Part shown: positions 43,929 through 54,045 of the stretch, piece after piece | Numbering within the stretch: the first letter of the stretch is position 1 | Layout of the letters: each line of letters opens with the position of its first letter | NCBI RefSeq assembly: GCF_932276165.1 | Contig: NC_063997.1 | Span: forward strand, 6,644,001-6,708,000 | Direction: 5' to 3' | Origin: Plutella xylostella | Lineage: Eukaryota > Arthropoda > Insecta > Lepidoptera > Plutellidae | DNA length: 64,000 nucleotides | Translations under genes and position numbers: made by a program | Notes under the pieces: model-generated | What the model was told of the DNA's origin: nothing | Database searches by the model: none | Seen by the model: the letters and a program-made list of their open reading frames with translations, nothing else

Positions 43929-46900
43929 GTAACCTTTATTTATATTTTTAATTTATTGTAAATATAAGTTTCAACGTGCTGTGTTAGATATTTATATGTT
44001 GAAACATTCTTACACGAAGTTTCCTTTCAACCAAGATGTTAACAAAATAGGTACATGTTATTAAGTTTTTAATTCCTAAATTTTATATTTTTCAGTGATA
44101 TTTATACCCCAGCGCTATGTGCTGGGTATTATGGGTCTATTTGCTTTGGCAAACTCATTTACTATGAGAGTGTGTCTCAGCATGACCATCACTCAGATGG
44201 TGACCAAAACAGCTCCATCTGAACACATAATTGGCGAAGTGTGTCCCGACTATGACCAGGAGACGAATGTAACAGAAGATACAACGCCTTATAACAGCAG
44301 TTCAGTTTTTGTGGTAAGTTAACAAATCATTAATTAAGGAATTTACTATAAATTTACTTTAGTTTGGCACTGTCTGTTATAAGTTAGCTAGGTTATTAGA
44401 AAGCAGGTATACACGTGAATGTAACTTATTTTATTTTATGAATTTGATTAATAAATATTGAATATAAAGAAAAGCCCAGTTCCTCATTAAATTAAATCCA
44501 CTTATTAAGTATTACTCAACGAAAATACAGCCAATCACAGCTCACCATTCCATACTCAAGTTTCAGGAATAATGTTTCAGGTACGAGAACGCTACGACTG
44601 GGACGAGGCGACGCAGGGCTTGCTGCTCAGTGCCTTCTACTACGGCTACGTCATCACGCACCTGCCCGGGGGTATACTGGCTGAGAAGTTCGGGGGCAAG
44701 TGGACTTTAGGGCTAGGGCTTCTCGTGACGTCCGTAGCCACAGCTCTGACGCCGCTGGCGGTGTACCTCGGTGGTGCTGTCGGGCTCTTCATCATTAGAG
44801 TTATTGAAGGGCTTGGGGAGGTAAAGACAAGTAAAATTATAAACATCATCATCATTATTAATACACATAATCAAGTTAAGTCCTGAAGATATAAGGCAGT
44901 TGTTTTAGGGTAGTGTGCATGAGAGCCCTCTAACCTGAGTGCTTGACAGATATTATTGATGCAGAGGCTGGATATGGAAGACCGGGGATAAAGTGATGTG
45001 GCGCTGCTAAGGAAAGGTCTGTGCACAGCAGTGGAAGAATATCAGCATTAGCCGTTACTTAGATGATGTCTTCATCTTTTGTTAAGAACTTTGCTCTTCT
45101 TGATGTAGTTCCTCCATCTCGGCTTGTCACAAGCCAGTTCTTCCATCTCTTGGTACAACACGACCTTTTTACCTTACTCTTAGTTAGTTGGTCTAAATAA
45201 AATTTTCACAATCATCATTCCTCACTTTTCCTCTATTTTGCTCATAATTATGTATGTTTATAATTTCCAGGGAACAGTAACACCGGCCTTCGTACTGTTG
45301 CTAGCGCGATGGGTTCCCGCTTCCGAAAGATCTCGCTTTGGAGCCATGATATTCGGAGGCGCCCAAGTGGGTAATATCTTCGGACCCTACCTGTCTGGCC
45401 TCATCATGGCTGATGGAGGGGATTGGCACAATGTCTTCTACTTTTTTGGTGGCTTAGGCGTCATCTGGTTCTTGTTTTGGGTAAGTGGATATAAAGTACT
45501 TATAGTTTAATTATATAAATGAATGTCTAACGTTTATCAATGACATTGGAGCTACGCCAGAATATTATTAAATATACAAACCACATCTAAAATAAATGGT
45601 TTAATTAAGAAATTAATCATTTTTGCTACTGAGTTTTTCATTGGTTTTTATGTTTTGTTTTAAAACCTAGTTTTTCAATACATTTTAATAAAAACACACA
45701 CAAATATTGTTTACCTTTTGTGCCAAGTAAGAATGAGTACAGTATAATAATACGGCTTGTTCAATATAATTAACAGTAACGCTGCCAGCCTCCTCGGAAC
45801 CATCCCGGGCGACGGCAGCGAACTAAAAGAAATATTCTACCTTTGATAAACTCCTGTTTATTAAGGGTAGAATATTTCCAGGCCAGGATGTTATAAGTAT
45901 TTTATATTATTATCATTTTTATTTGTGAAATATATAGATAGTTTAGTAAAAAAATAAGTACTTAATATTTTATTTTAATAATAACTTAATAATGTTTAAT
46001 TTAAATAAAATTAACAGTAACAACATTTTATTATGAAAATGTTTATAACACCTTCTTTCTTTTCAGACAGTGTTATGCTACAGTACGCCTAATATCCACC
46101 CGTTCATATCTGATGAGGAGAAGAAGTTTCTGAACGACTCCATATCCGCTTCCGGTCTGCACAAGAAACTGAACCCAGTGCCGTTCAAGGCATTGTTGAG
46201 ATCAAAAGCTCTTTGGGCTCTTATGCTAGCAGCAGTAAGTGGTTTTTGTTGCTTTGTAGTGATGAGATTACAATGAAAATCTAGATGGATTCCACTTCTG
46301 CGTGAAACTTTAGTTTACTGAAACAAAAACAAGATTTCTTCAGTTACAAACCCTTATTATTTTCCACACGGGCATTGTTAATAGCACTAATTTAACTTTT
46401 TGTCTGTTCTTTTCTTAGGTAGGACACGACTGGGGATACTTCACAATGATAACCGATTTGCCGAAATACTTCTCAGATGTTCTAAAATTTAACATCAAGG
46501 AAACAGGATTGATGTCAGCATTGCCATACGTCGCCATGTACATTTGCAGTTTTACATTCGCATCAATTTGCGACTATTGTATCCACAAGAAATGGCACAC
46601 CATCGGCACAGGAAGGAAGATATACACTACTATTTGTAAGTCGTCTTGCTAATTACTTCGCCTTGAGCGTGGGTTGTGAGTCGAGAGGATAAACCGACCA
46701 GGAAACGTGTTCCGGGTCATTCCTACCGAATTCATAATACACTGCGTGCGTCACCACAGTTTGTTTTCCTTTTAATGAGAGTGTACTTCTTTCGGTGCGG
46801 CCGTCGTAACTCATAACCCACGAGCGCTGCAACAATCATCTATATAGATGCTGTGGCCAATGATGATGATGATGACTTCTTTCTTGTAAGGGCAATGATC

Positions 46901-49229
46901 CATTACTTTCGGAGTGAATTTTTCGTAAATAAATAGTTTATGTTAGTCCAGTCAAGGAATGAGGTGTAGAGTGCGTGAGCGGGTAACTAAGCGATTCCTT
47001 CAGAAAATTGTTCAGGGGGCTTAGGTTGTTAACATACCAAAAGTCCTGACTCCTAGGTGATGAGCGGGGGGAAGGAGGGGGGGATAAAGGTACGAATTTT
47101 TGGTTTTTAGCTTATATCTCGAAAACGGTGCATCGGAGAGAAATATTTTTAACTAATGAAATGGAGCTCTTAAAATTATCTAAAACTTTTATATCATATG
47201 TTTTTTTCTAATTCCTAACCGTTTTCGAGCTATTACCCTCGGAAATAGTTGAAATTTACAAGAAAAAATCATTCATGTCAAAACATTCATAAACATTGCA
47301 TCATATTGTCTAAACCTATTCATAAATTAATAAAATGAAGAGGAAAGAAGTTGTAGATTTTTTAATTCCCTTTTAGAATATATATAGATATGTTGGTTAA
47401 TGTCCAACCTACCTAAAGTTACAGCTATTTTACTTACACTTAAGCTTACTAACTCGGTGAGTTATGTCAGTGAATTTAGCAAAATGCAAGTTTAAAATAG
47501 CTGTAACTTTAGGTGGGTTGGACATTGACCAGCATATGCATATATATTCTAAAAGGGAATTAAAAAATCTACAACTTCTTTCCTCTTCATTTTATTCGTT
47601 TATGAATAGGTTTAGACAATATGATGCAATGTTTATAATTTTTTTGACATGAATGAATTTTTCTTGTAAATTTCAACTATTTCCGAGGGTAATAGCTCGA
47701 AAACGGTTAGGAATTAGAAAAAAACATATGATATAAAAGTTTTAGATAATTTTAAGAGCTCCATTTCATTAGTTGAAAATATTTCTCTCCGATGCACCGT
47801 TTTCGAGATATAAGCTAAAAACCAAAAATTCGTACCTTTATCCCCCCCTCCTTCCCCCCGCTCATCACCTAGGAGTCAGGACTTTTGGTATGTTAACAAC
47901 CTAAGCCCCCTGAACAAGTTTCTGAAGGAATCGCTTAGTTACCTGCTCACGCACTCTACACCTCATTTTGAGTCATTTATTCACTGGACTATGTATGATA
48001 AATTTATTTGGATTATCATCAGCCAAAGAATTATCCGACCGAATGGTGTAGTGGCTATAGTGACCCTGACTGCTATGTCAAAGGTCCGGGTTCGACCCCC
48101 GGCCGGGGCAGATATTAATTTGTTTAAAGACGATTTGGTTTAAGAAGATATTTGAAATTGTAATTGATCTATGTATTTGAGTAGATATATGAACATAATT
48201 TAACTTGTAATATATCCCTTTCTTTCTAATCTAAATTAAACCGCAAGTAAATCCACATACTTTTCTTACAGCTGCAACCATACCAGCTTTATTCATGATG
48301 CTGGCGTCCTATTCTGGTTGCGACCGCATCGCGGCGGTGGCCTACTTCATAGTGTCGATGGCATTCATGGGTGGATTCTACAGGTGAGTATAGACTGCAA
48401 CATTTACTTGTAACAGAACAACTAGCCGATCTCTGATATGTTCTAGTGTATCATCCTTTTATGAACTTTTATCATGCTTTTGCCTGTATTGTACCATTCG
48501 TAAGATTGTTGCATTACACAGAAATGTTCGACAAAATTATGTAATCTATACTCACCTTACAGTAGTGTGAAGATAAACCCGATGGATATAGCGCCGAACT
48601 ATGCTGGGACGTGCTCCGCGTTCTCGAACGGCCTCGCCGCGGTGTCCGGAATCATCACCCCGTATTTGGTCGGCCTTTTGACGCCCGATGTAAGTTGACA
48701 ATGTATATTAACACTGTAATATAGAGAATAGGTACTGCATAGGTTATGATTCATACCTCTTAAAATTTTATTTTTGTATTACAAAGATGGTTCTATTCTA
48801 TCTTGAATTGGTAAAATGTACAATGTAGTGCTAAAAATCTCATTAGAAAATATTTGTGAGTTTCATAAAGTAGATACTCTGAGGTGATCAACTGAGCAGC
48901 AATCCAATATCTTTAAGTTACGGGGGGGGGGGGGGTATTAGTCAGATGTTAAATAGTACATGTCATACATATCATCAAGTTTAATTATTCAATTTCAGCA
49001 AAGCATACATCAATGGCGGATCGCGTTCTGGCTGATATTCGGTGTTCTCATTGGGACCAACCTCATCTACGTGATCTGGGGCTCCGGTGAGCCCGAGTGG
49101 TGGGACGACGTGGACAAATACGGCTACCCACCGGACTGGAAGCACGGACCCTTGAAGAAACGGAGGGAAGACTTCGAAAAAAAAGTCGTCTATCCAAAGC
49201 ATGACCATTCGCCTATTACTGCTGACTGA
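43892..49229 (+). CDS. SLC17-type MFS transporter 2 (putative inorganic phosphate cotransporter), complete
   Basis: Nine exons (43892-43928, 44096-44313, 44581-44820, 45271-45480, 46067-46234, 46419-46635, 48272-48383, 48563-48689, 48999-49229) give 519 aa. The layout matches gene 1: GWRL start, PQRYVLGIMGL in TM1, a loop with two sequons (N70, N79), LAEKFGGKW loop motif, ARWVPASERSRFG, FGGAQVGNIFGPYLSG, SDEEKKFL loop, GHDWGYFTM and YPPDWKHGPL near the C-terminus. It is probably a plasma- or organelle-membrane carrier of organic or inorganic anions; the substrate is unknown. It differs from gene 1 by an extra intron in the exon 7 region and a compact first half (introns 1-3 each under 500 bp). 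Its sixth intron carries a 1-kb inverted repeat. Confidence 0.92.
44096..44313 (+). CDS. Transporter 2 exon 2 (TM1 and luminal loop)
   Basis: Enters phase 1, leaves phase 0. It encodes IFIPQRYVLGIMGLFALA and FTMRVCLSMTITQMV, followed by an acidic loop with NVT and NSS sequons. Confidence 0.92.
44581..44820 (+). CDS. Transporter 2 exon 3 (TM2-TM3)
   Basis: Phase 0/0. It encodes YDWDEATQGLLLSAFYYGYV, LPGGILAEKFGGKW and RVIEGLGE. A second AG (TTTCAG at about 44560-44566) lies upstream, but the chosen one keeps homology with the paralogues. Confidence 0.92.
45271..45480 (+). CDS. Transporter 2 exon 4 (TM4-TM6)
   Basis: Phase 0/0. It encodes LARWVPASERSRFGAMIFGG, GNIFGPYLSGLIM, DGGDWHNVFYFFGGLGVIWF. 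It is flanked by a canonical TTTCCAG acceptor and a GTAAGT donor. Confidence 0.95.
46067..46234 (+). CDS. Transporter 2 exon 5 (central loop)
   Basis: Phase 0/0. It encodes STPNIHPFISDEEKKFL and NPVPFKALLRSKALWAL. It has two codons fewer than gene 1 and equals gene 3 in length. Confidence 0.94.
46419..46635 (+). CDS. Transporter 2 exon 6 (TM7-TM8)
   Basis: Phase 0 to phase 1, donor T|GTAAGT. It encodes GHDWGYFTMITDLPKYF, FNIKETGLMSALPYVAMY and CDYCIHKKWHTIGTGRK. Confidence 0.95.
46944..47991. repeat. 1.05-kb near-complete inverted repeat
   Basis: The arms run from TAGTCCAGTC (46944) to about 47430, and from about 47490 to its inverted complement ending 47991. They leave a short centre of under 100 bp. 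The arms match almost base for base over roughly 480 bp, including the G-rich GATGAGCGGGGGGAAGG block and its complement. The 62-codon frame in the right arm is a by-product. It sits in intron 6 of transporter 2. Confidence 0.88.
48035..48135 (+). mobile_element. SINE head fragment
   Basis: It is a tRNA-like head (CCGACCGAATGGTGTAGTGG, B box GGTTCGACCCC) followed by a short degenerate body. It lies in intron 6 of transporter 2, just after the large inverted repeat. Confidence 0.7.
48272..48383 (+). CDS. Transporter 2 exon 7a (TM9-TM10)
   Basis: Enters phase 1, leaves phase 2 (TAC AG|GTGAGT). It encodes FMMLASYSGCDRIAAVAYF and GGFY, matching the first half of gene 1 exon 7. Confidence 0.92.
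48563..48689 (+). CDS. Transporter 2 exon 7b (TM10-TM11)
   Basis: Enters phase 2 after TTACAG and leaves phase 0. It encodes SVKINPMDIAPNYAG and SGIITPYLVGLLTPD, matching the second half of gene 1 exon 7. Confidence 0.92.
48999..49229 (+). CDS. Transporter 2 exon 8 (TM12 and C-terminus)
   Basis: It encodes QWRIAFWLIFGVLIGTNLIY, EPEWWDD, GYPPDWKHGPL and a basic, His-containing tail ending PITAD before TGA. A 15-base run of G or G-like bases lies in the preceding intron near 48922-48935. Confidence 0.94.
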   Translation, partial: QSIHQWRIAFWLIFGVLIGTNLIYVIWGSGEPEWWDDVDKYGYPPDWKHGPLKKRREDFEKKVVYPKHDHSPITAD

Positions 49230-50118
49230 TTCACATATAAAGTATAAACTAAAAAAATTGTTTTATTGTTATGTATTCCAACTTACTGACTCTACTTTGC
49301 TTTGTCGTAGGTTAGGACCGACGTAGCATGACTGAGTGAAAGGTACAGGGCATAATATCTATGCATGGCCCATTGTCATGCTATAATCAGTTATTAGTTG
49401 CTTACAGTGATGATTTCATTGTTAAAATTATAGGTACACTGGTACTGAACTGTATGTTTTTTTATAAGAAAAAACATATTTTATTAATTTTATTAATATT
49501 ATATTGTGAATCCAAATTATAAGATGTTTTGCAATCAATGGAGCTTGTAATATGATTTTACTTTTTAAACATGACTTGAATACAGGCGTTACGCTACGCG
49601 GGATGACCATGACTGTTCTGCGCGGATGGTCAGTGATGGACTAAACATAAGAACTAATAAGAAGGCTATTTAAAGAAAAGGTCATAATCATCATTATCAT
49701 CATCACTCCACTGCTGAACATAGGTTTCTCGCCACAAAAAAAAATGAAACAAAAATCCCCGCGCATAAGCAAATAAAGTAAGTCAGTAAGCTTAGGTCTG
49801 CAATTTAATATTGATATTGGTCAAGAAGTATGTCAATGCCACTAGCAACAAAATTAAACATCTTGATTATAAAACTCCATTCATAATAATTAAATTCCGA
49901 TAGAGTATAAACAGTTTAATTATGAAGTGACAGTCGATAGTTAAGGTCGCAGATACAGAGTTTGCGATTCCAAGGTTCTGCTGGACTGTTGCACTTTTTC
50001 TGTCAATAGTTTATTCGCAGTTAGGAATGATGTTAGCATTTTATACAATGTTAAAGATCATACTTTGTAAATGTTAAAAAATTTAAGTAAGTATTGGAGT
50101 GTGAATAATGGTACTTAA

Positions 50119-50308
50119 TCCTAACTAATATTATAAATGCGAAAGTAACTGTATGTGTCTGTCTGTCTGTCTGTTACTTACGGATTTGAATGAAAATTGG
50201 TATACATATGGTCTAGACCCTGAGAGAGAACATATGCTACTTTTTATCCCGGAATTCCCACGGGAAAACTTTTTAAGGCGCAGCGAAGCTCGCGGGAACA
50301 GCTAGTAA
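50119..50308 (+). mobile_element. Helitron-like repeat, copy 3
   Basis: It carries the full module from AATATTATAAATGCGAAAGT to the GGGAACAGCTAGTAA end, with a short (GTCT)n tract and a small internal deletion before ACGGATTTGAATG. Confidence 0.75.
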
Positions 50309-50974
50309 TAAATAATGAAGGGGACAAGCCCTAAAAACATTGCTTTCAACGATTAATTTACAAGATCTAGCAAAAAAAACATGCGAAGAACAAAAACAAA
50401 CTTTTTAAGGTAATGCAATTTTATTCAATTTGTCGACTCGTGTTGATGAGGATGAGGTATTGTAACCAATTATTGGTTATTAGTTATTGGTAAGGCCAAT
50501 AATATAAATAACAGTGATGTTGCTTAATTTATTCACAGACTAATTAGAAATTATGTAAAGTAATTTTTATTATATCATAAATATTAACTTCTTGGCATCC
50601 ATAACCGGTTCTAAGCTATAGTAAAATTTAAGTTGCTACAAAGCTTATTAATATTACTTTTTAACATGCATAATTCTCATATCTTTTTTATGTATTTTAA
50701 CATAACAAATAACTAGGTTGATCTACTCACGTAGAGTGGTTTGTTAAACACTTCACTCAGAAAATGATGACTCATTTAAATACCTTAAAAGACTTATTTT
50801 TTCCGACCTCAAAAGTATTTATATTTATTCTTCAAAAGTAGATACACTCACGAGCAATGAAAAGGTTCCACATACAAAATGTCGTTACAATAGACCACAT
50901 TTTTTTATATTTAATTTTTAAATAGATTCATAAGTTAGTATTTTCCGTTGCTCAAGAGTTATTTTAGGAATTTA

Positions 50975-51190
50975 ATTGATAGATAGATAGATAAAGCGTT
51001 TATTTGATCCACTTTCTTACATACACAACAATCACAATGACAGATATACACATTTGTACTTATAACTAAATAGTAGCTATGATAAAGACAGGTTTGTACT
51101 TAGCAGGTTGTGTGTTGAAGCGGACCAAAAGGGTGAAGTAACTCAGCGTGGATGTTTACTCCAGGAGCAAACCGCTGATAATTGGGTATT
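50975..51190 (-). mobile_element. Retroelement 3' end with (GATA)n tail
   Basis: Read on the minus strand it ends in a (CTAT)n tract (plus-strand GATAGATAGATAGATAAAG at about 50980-50998). This is preceded by non-coding sequence resembling a non-LTR 3' UTR. The family is not recognised. Confidence 0.35.
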
Positions 51191-51539
51191 GATCCATTGA
51201 AAACAGCACTCAATGCATTAAGATAAGGATTGCTACACACATACTGTATCCCGAACCCTCGAGATACTCATTAATTAACAATGTATTGCTCTTAAGAGAA
51301 AACAAGTGTAAACTAGATACATAATAACAATACCATTTAACCTAATTCTTAGATTCATTAGAGTTTTTCTTAAGGATGAAGACGATTGCGACCTTTTTGC
51401 GGCAATGAAAGATCTAGTTAGTAAAATACCAGGTGCTAAAAACGGGCTATTAAAAAATATGTAGAGTAGGTAGGTATGTAGAATGGTTTAAGCGCTATCA
51501 TTGGGTAAAGTTAAACGATTAGTCGTCTCGAACGTCATA

Positions 51540-51740
51540 TTGATCTAGACGAGGCTGCTCGCAGGCTGCGCGGGCGCCGCTTAGCCAGTTCGTGTCCGAC
51601 GCTCGAAGCAAACCTCTATTTACTTTTTTGCACCTTTAGCTGTGGCACGTGCTGTAAGTACAGAAAAAAAAAGAGTGTGTGTTTTTTAATTTGGAATTTT
51701 TTCCGTGGGAAAGTGTGAAAACTATCGAGGATTAATTAAG
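51540..51740 (+). promoter_or_regulatory. Candidate promoter and 5' untranslated exon of transporter 3
   Basis: This is a local GC-rich, CpG-containing island in AT-rich DNA. It has a TTAGCCAGTTCGTG initiator-like site near 51573 and two possible donors (GCTGTAAGTAC at 51648-51658 and AATTAAGTAAGTAC near 51733-51746). Because the ATG-bearing exon of gene 3 is preceded by an acceptor at 53959-53960, a 5' exon must exist upstream, and this is the best visible place for it. It is inferred only. Confidence 0.35.
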
Positions 51741-52414
51741 TAAGTACTTATTACACTCGTATTTATAAGCTTAGTTCAAATTTATTTTGAGTCTGCAACC
51801 TTAGTTATTTTAATAAATTTGCGCTTAGTTAGTTACAACAAAAACATAGAAATACAACTGTAAAGTACCTACTTACTGAAAGTATTTTCTTAATTAATAT
51901 AGTGTACAATAAAAGTTATCTCGGCACAAAACTATTTTTTCCGCATACAAATCTTATGTTTGATTTGTTAATTTGTTTACTTCGTAGAATTGCTTTATGA
52001 CTGTTTAGATAAAGATGATACCTGGATAGATGTAACTTTGAATTAGATAAACTATTGTGGACAACTGTTATGTCATGTTAAAAATAAATATTAAAGTTAG
52101 AAATATAATAACTGACATACCTTAATGATGAATAAAATGGATTGGATCTTTCGATGAAAAATATAATTTTAGGAGTACATAGCAAACTTAATTATATGCA
52201 AGATATTGCAAAAAACTTGTTTACTAATTAAATATTGATTAATTTAGTCATGTGATCAGTATACTAGCTAGACGTTATACTCTATTATACAATTATTTTT
52301 TTCGTAGCTGGATGGCATAATGAGTTTTTGTTCGTTCGTTCGTCGATTTAAAGAGTAAACCCCCAGGAAATGAGCCTCCCCACGGGTTGGAGATATGGCA
52401 ATACACGCGACACC

Positions 52415-52529
52415 CGAGTATAAATCTCTTTCTTTAAACAAATTATATCTGCCTTAGCAGGGGACCGAACCCGGGACCTTCAGCATAGCAGTCAGGGTCA
52501 CTAACCACTTTACAGTCTAGTCGTCTGCC
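52415..52529 (-). mobile_element. SINE head fragment, minus strand
   Basis: It contains complements of the tRNA-like head (GACCGAACCCGGGACCTTC, GTCAGGGTCACTAACCACT) and the ACACCCGAGTATAAATCTC body joint. It is diverged. Confidence 0.6.
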
Positions 52530-52619
52530 ATTAATGATTGATACCTAATGAATGGTTTTGTCTTAAGATAACGCTCGACTTGAGGGTGCTCGAATAGATA
52601 CGAATCGGGGTGGCATACA

Positions 52620-52841
52620 TACAGGGTGTTGCAAAAAGGGTATACTAAGTATCAGAATATAAAAATTCGCGAAAAAAAATTCATTTTCCATAGAAACTTT
52701 GATGGCCACGTGACTTTTACTATGGAAAAAAAAAATTTTTTTTCGCGAATTTCCAAATTCTGATTTCAGTTTCGGGCTTAGATATAACATGCTGCACATG
52801 TAGGTTTCGGCTTAGTATACCAATTTTGCAACACCCTGTAT
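52620..52841. repeat. MITE with TACAGGGTGTTGCAAAA ends
   Basis: The inverted ends extend through GGGTATACTAAG to about 30 bp. Inside, TTCGCGAAAAAAAATT and AATTTTTTTTCGCGAA form a second, inner hairpin around 52666-52750. TA at the ends suggests a Tc1/mariner derivative. A diverged relative lies near 12985-13130. Confidence 0.7.
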
Positions 52842-53249
52842 ATTTTTTGTGTAGTAGTTTGTACATAGTGTGAAATGATTAACTTAGTTCATGTCCGTAA
52901 CATCAAGTAATCATGCACTGATTTAAGTATATAACCATACCTAGTAAATACATAAAACTGCTATAACTCTAGTGATGGAGTTGTAAAAGTAAATAAGGAT
53001 TTTAATGGCAGACTCGTCACGGATAACTAGTCATGCCTTTCCTATATAAACCGGTTATACCCTTTTTGATAACAGCCAGGATACTGCCGCATACAATTTT
53101 ATTTATAGCTCGTCCGACATCCACCAGCTAGATATAATTGAAATTCATACATACCATAATTGACTTAGGTAGAGTTATATTTGCATACCATGCTTTAAAA
53201 TAGAATAGATTGATGGTCATAAACGACTAATCTAATAAAATGATACCAA

Positions 53250-53435
53250 ACACACACACACGACCATCCGACCCCAAGCTAGGCAATAAGGGGATCGACA
53301 GCTGATCTATCTACACAGATACATAGATAGATACAAATTAACACCCAAGACCCGAGTACACGTTTAATCATTAAACAAATATCTGCCACGGTATGGAATC
53401 GAACCAGGGACCTTCAGCATATACATTCGGTCGTC
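53250..53435 (-). mobile_element. tRNA-headed SINE, type B body
   Basis: The body CCATCCGACCCCAAGCTAGG ... GACAGCTGATCTATCTACAC ... ACACCCAAGACCCGAGTAC ends in complements of a degenerate tRNA-like head (CATTCGGTCGTC). It has the same body type as 56376-56629. Confidence 0.75.
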
Positions 53436-53960
53436 CAATTGATTCAGTAATCAAACTAAGTACTTACTACTAACAGCAATATATAATATGGAAATGCAAA
53501 TGAAAATACCATAAACATGGATTGAGGAAAACATGGTTTCTTTCAACGAAAATGTATTTACATACATAAATACAAATATGTATATTGAAGGTACATTCTA
53601 CCGTATTATTATTGGGTCGCTCACGAATTCTTTTCATGCTAACCAAAGCATAATCTAGGTTCTACTCAACGCTTGCAGAACTTTTTACATAAAATATCCA
53701 TAATAATAATTTAACAAGACGTCATAAGAACCACCGAAGACGATATGCTAAGGACGGGATGCGTTGATTATCGTTCGTTAAACTAAAATATGATAAGTAC
53801 GTAACTACAACAAAAAGTTAGTGTATCTTTTGGTCCAGAAAAAATTGGTACTTAACGTTCATCACCGATACAAGGAAAAAGAAGGAGAATTACTTAATTA
53901 CCTAATTATGCTGTAACTGTAACAATCAGAAAATATAAAAATTAAATTTTATCATTTCAG

Positions 53961-53993
53961 ATGAAACCAGTACTTATACATCTTAGCTGGTGA
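53961..53993 (+). other. Upstream ORF in the transporter 3 leader
   Basis: Immediately after the 5'-UTR acceptor, ATG opens a 10-codon frame (MKPVLIHLSW) that closes with TGA 18 bases before the main ATG at 54012. If this acceptor is used, every transcript carries it. Such uORFs can lower translation of the main frame; no direct evidence is available here. Confidence 0.5.
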
Positions 53994-54011
53994 CGTTCGG
54001 ACCTATAAACA

Positions 54012-54045
54012 ATGTTGACAGGATGGCGACTCACAGTATCAAAAT
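54012..54045 (+). CDS. Transporter 3 exon 1 (start)
   Basis: MLTGWRLTVSK plus one base (phase 1), donor T|GTAAGT. It is the third instance of the GWRL start exon. Confidence 0.85.

Larger units (their letters stand above)
49230..53960. other. Intergenic between transporters 2 and 3, with probable 5' UTR of gene 3
   Basis: No coding exon was seen. It contains a Helitron-like repeat (50119), a (GATA)n-tailed retroelement end (about 50975-51190), a GC-richer candidate promoter or first exon (about 51540-51740), a SINE head (about 52415), a CAGGGTGTTGCAAAA MITE (52620) and a type B SINE (53250). Confidence 0.5.

Noticed and set aside
47464..47652. 62-codon frame between transporter 2 exons
   Set aside because: It lies inside the right arm of the 1-kb inverted repeat and has no independent support.
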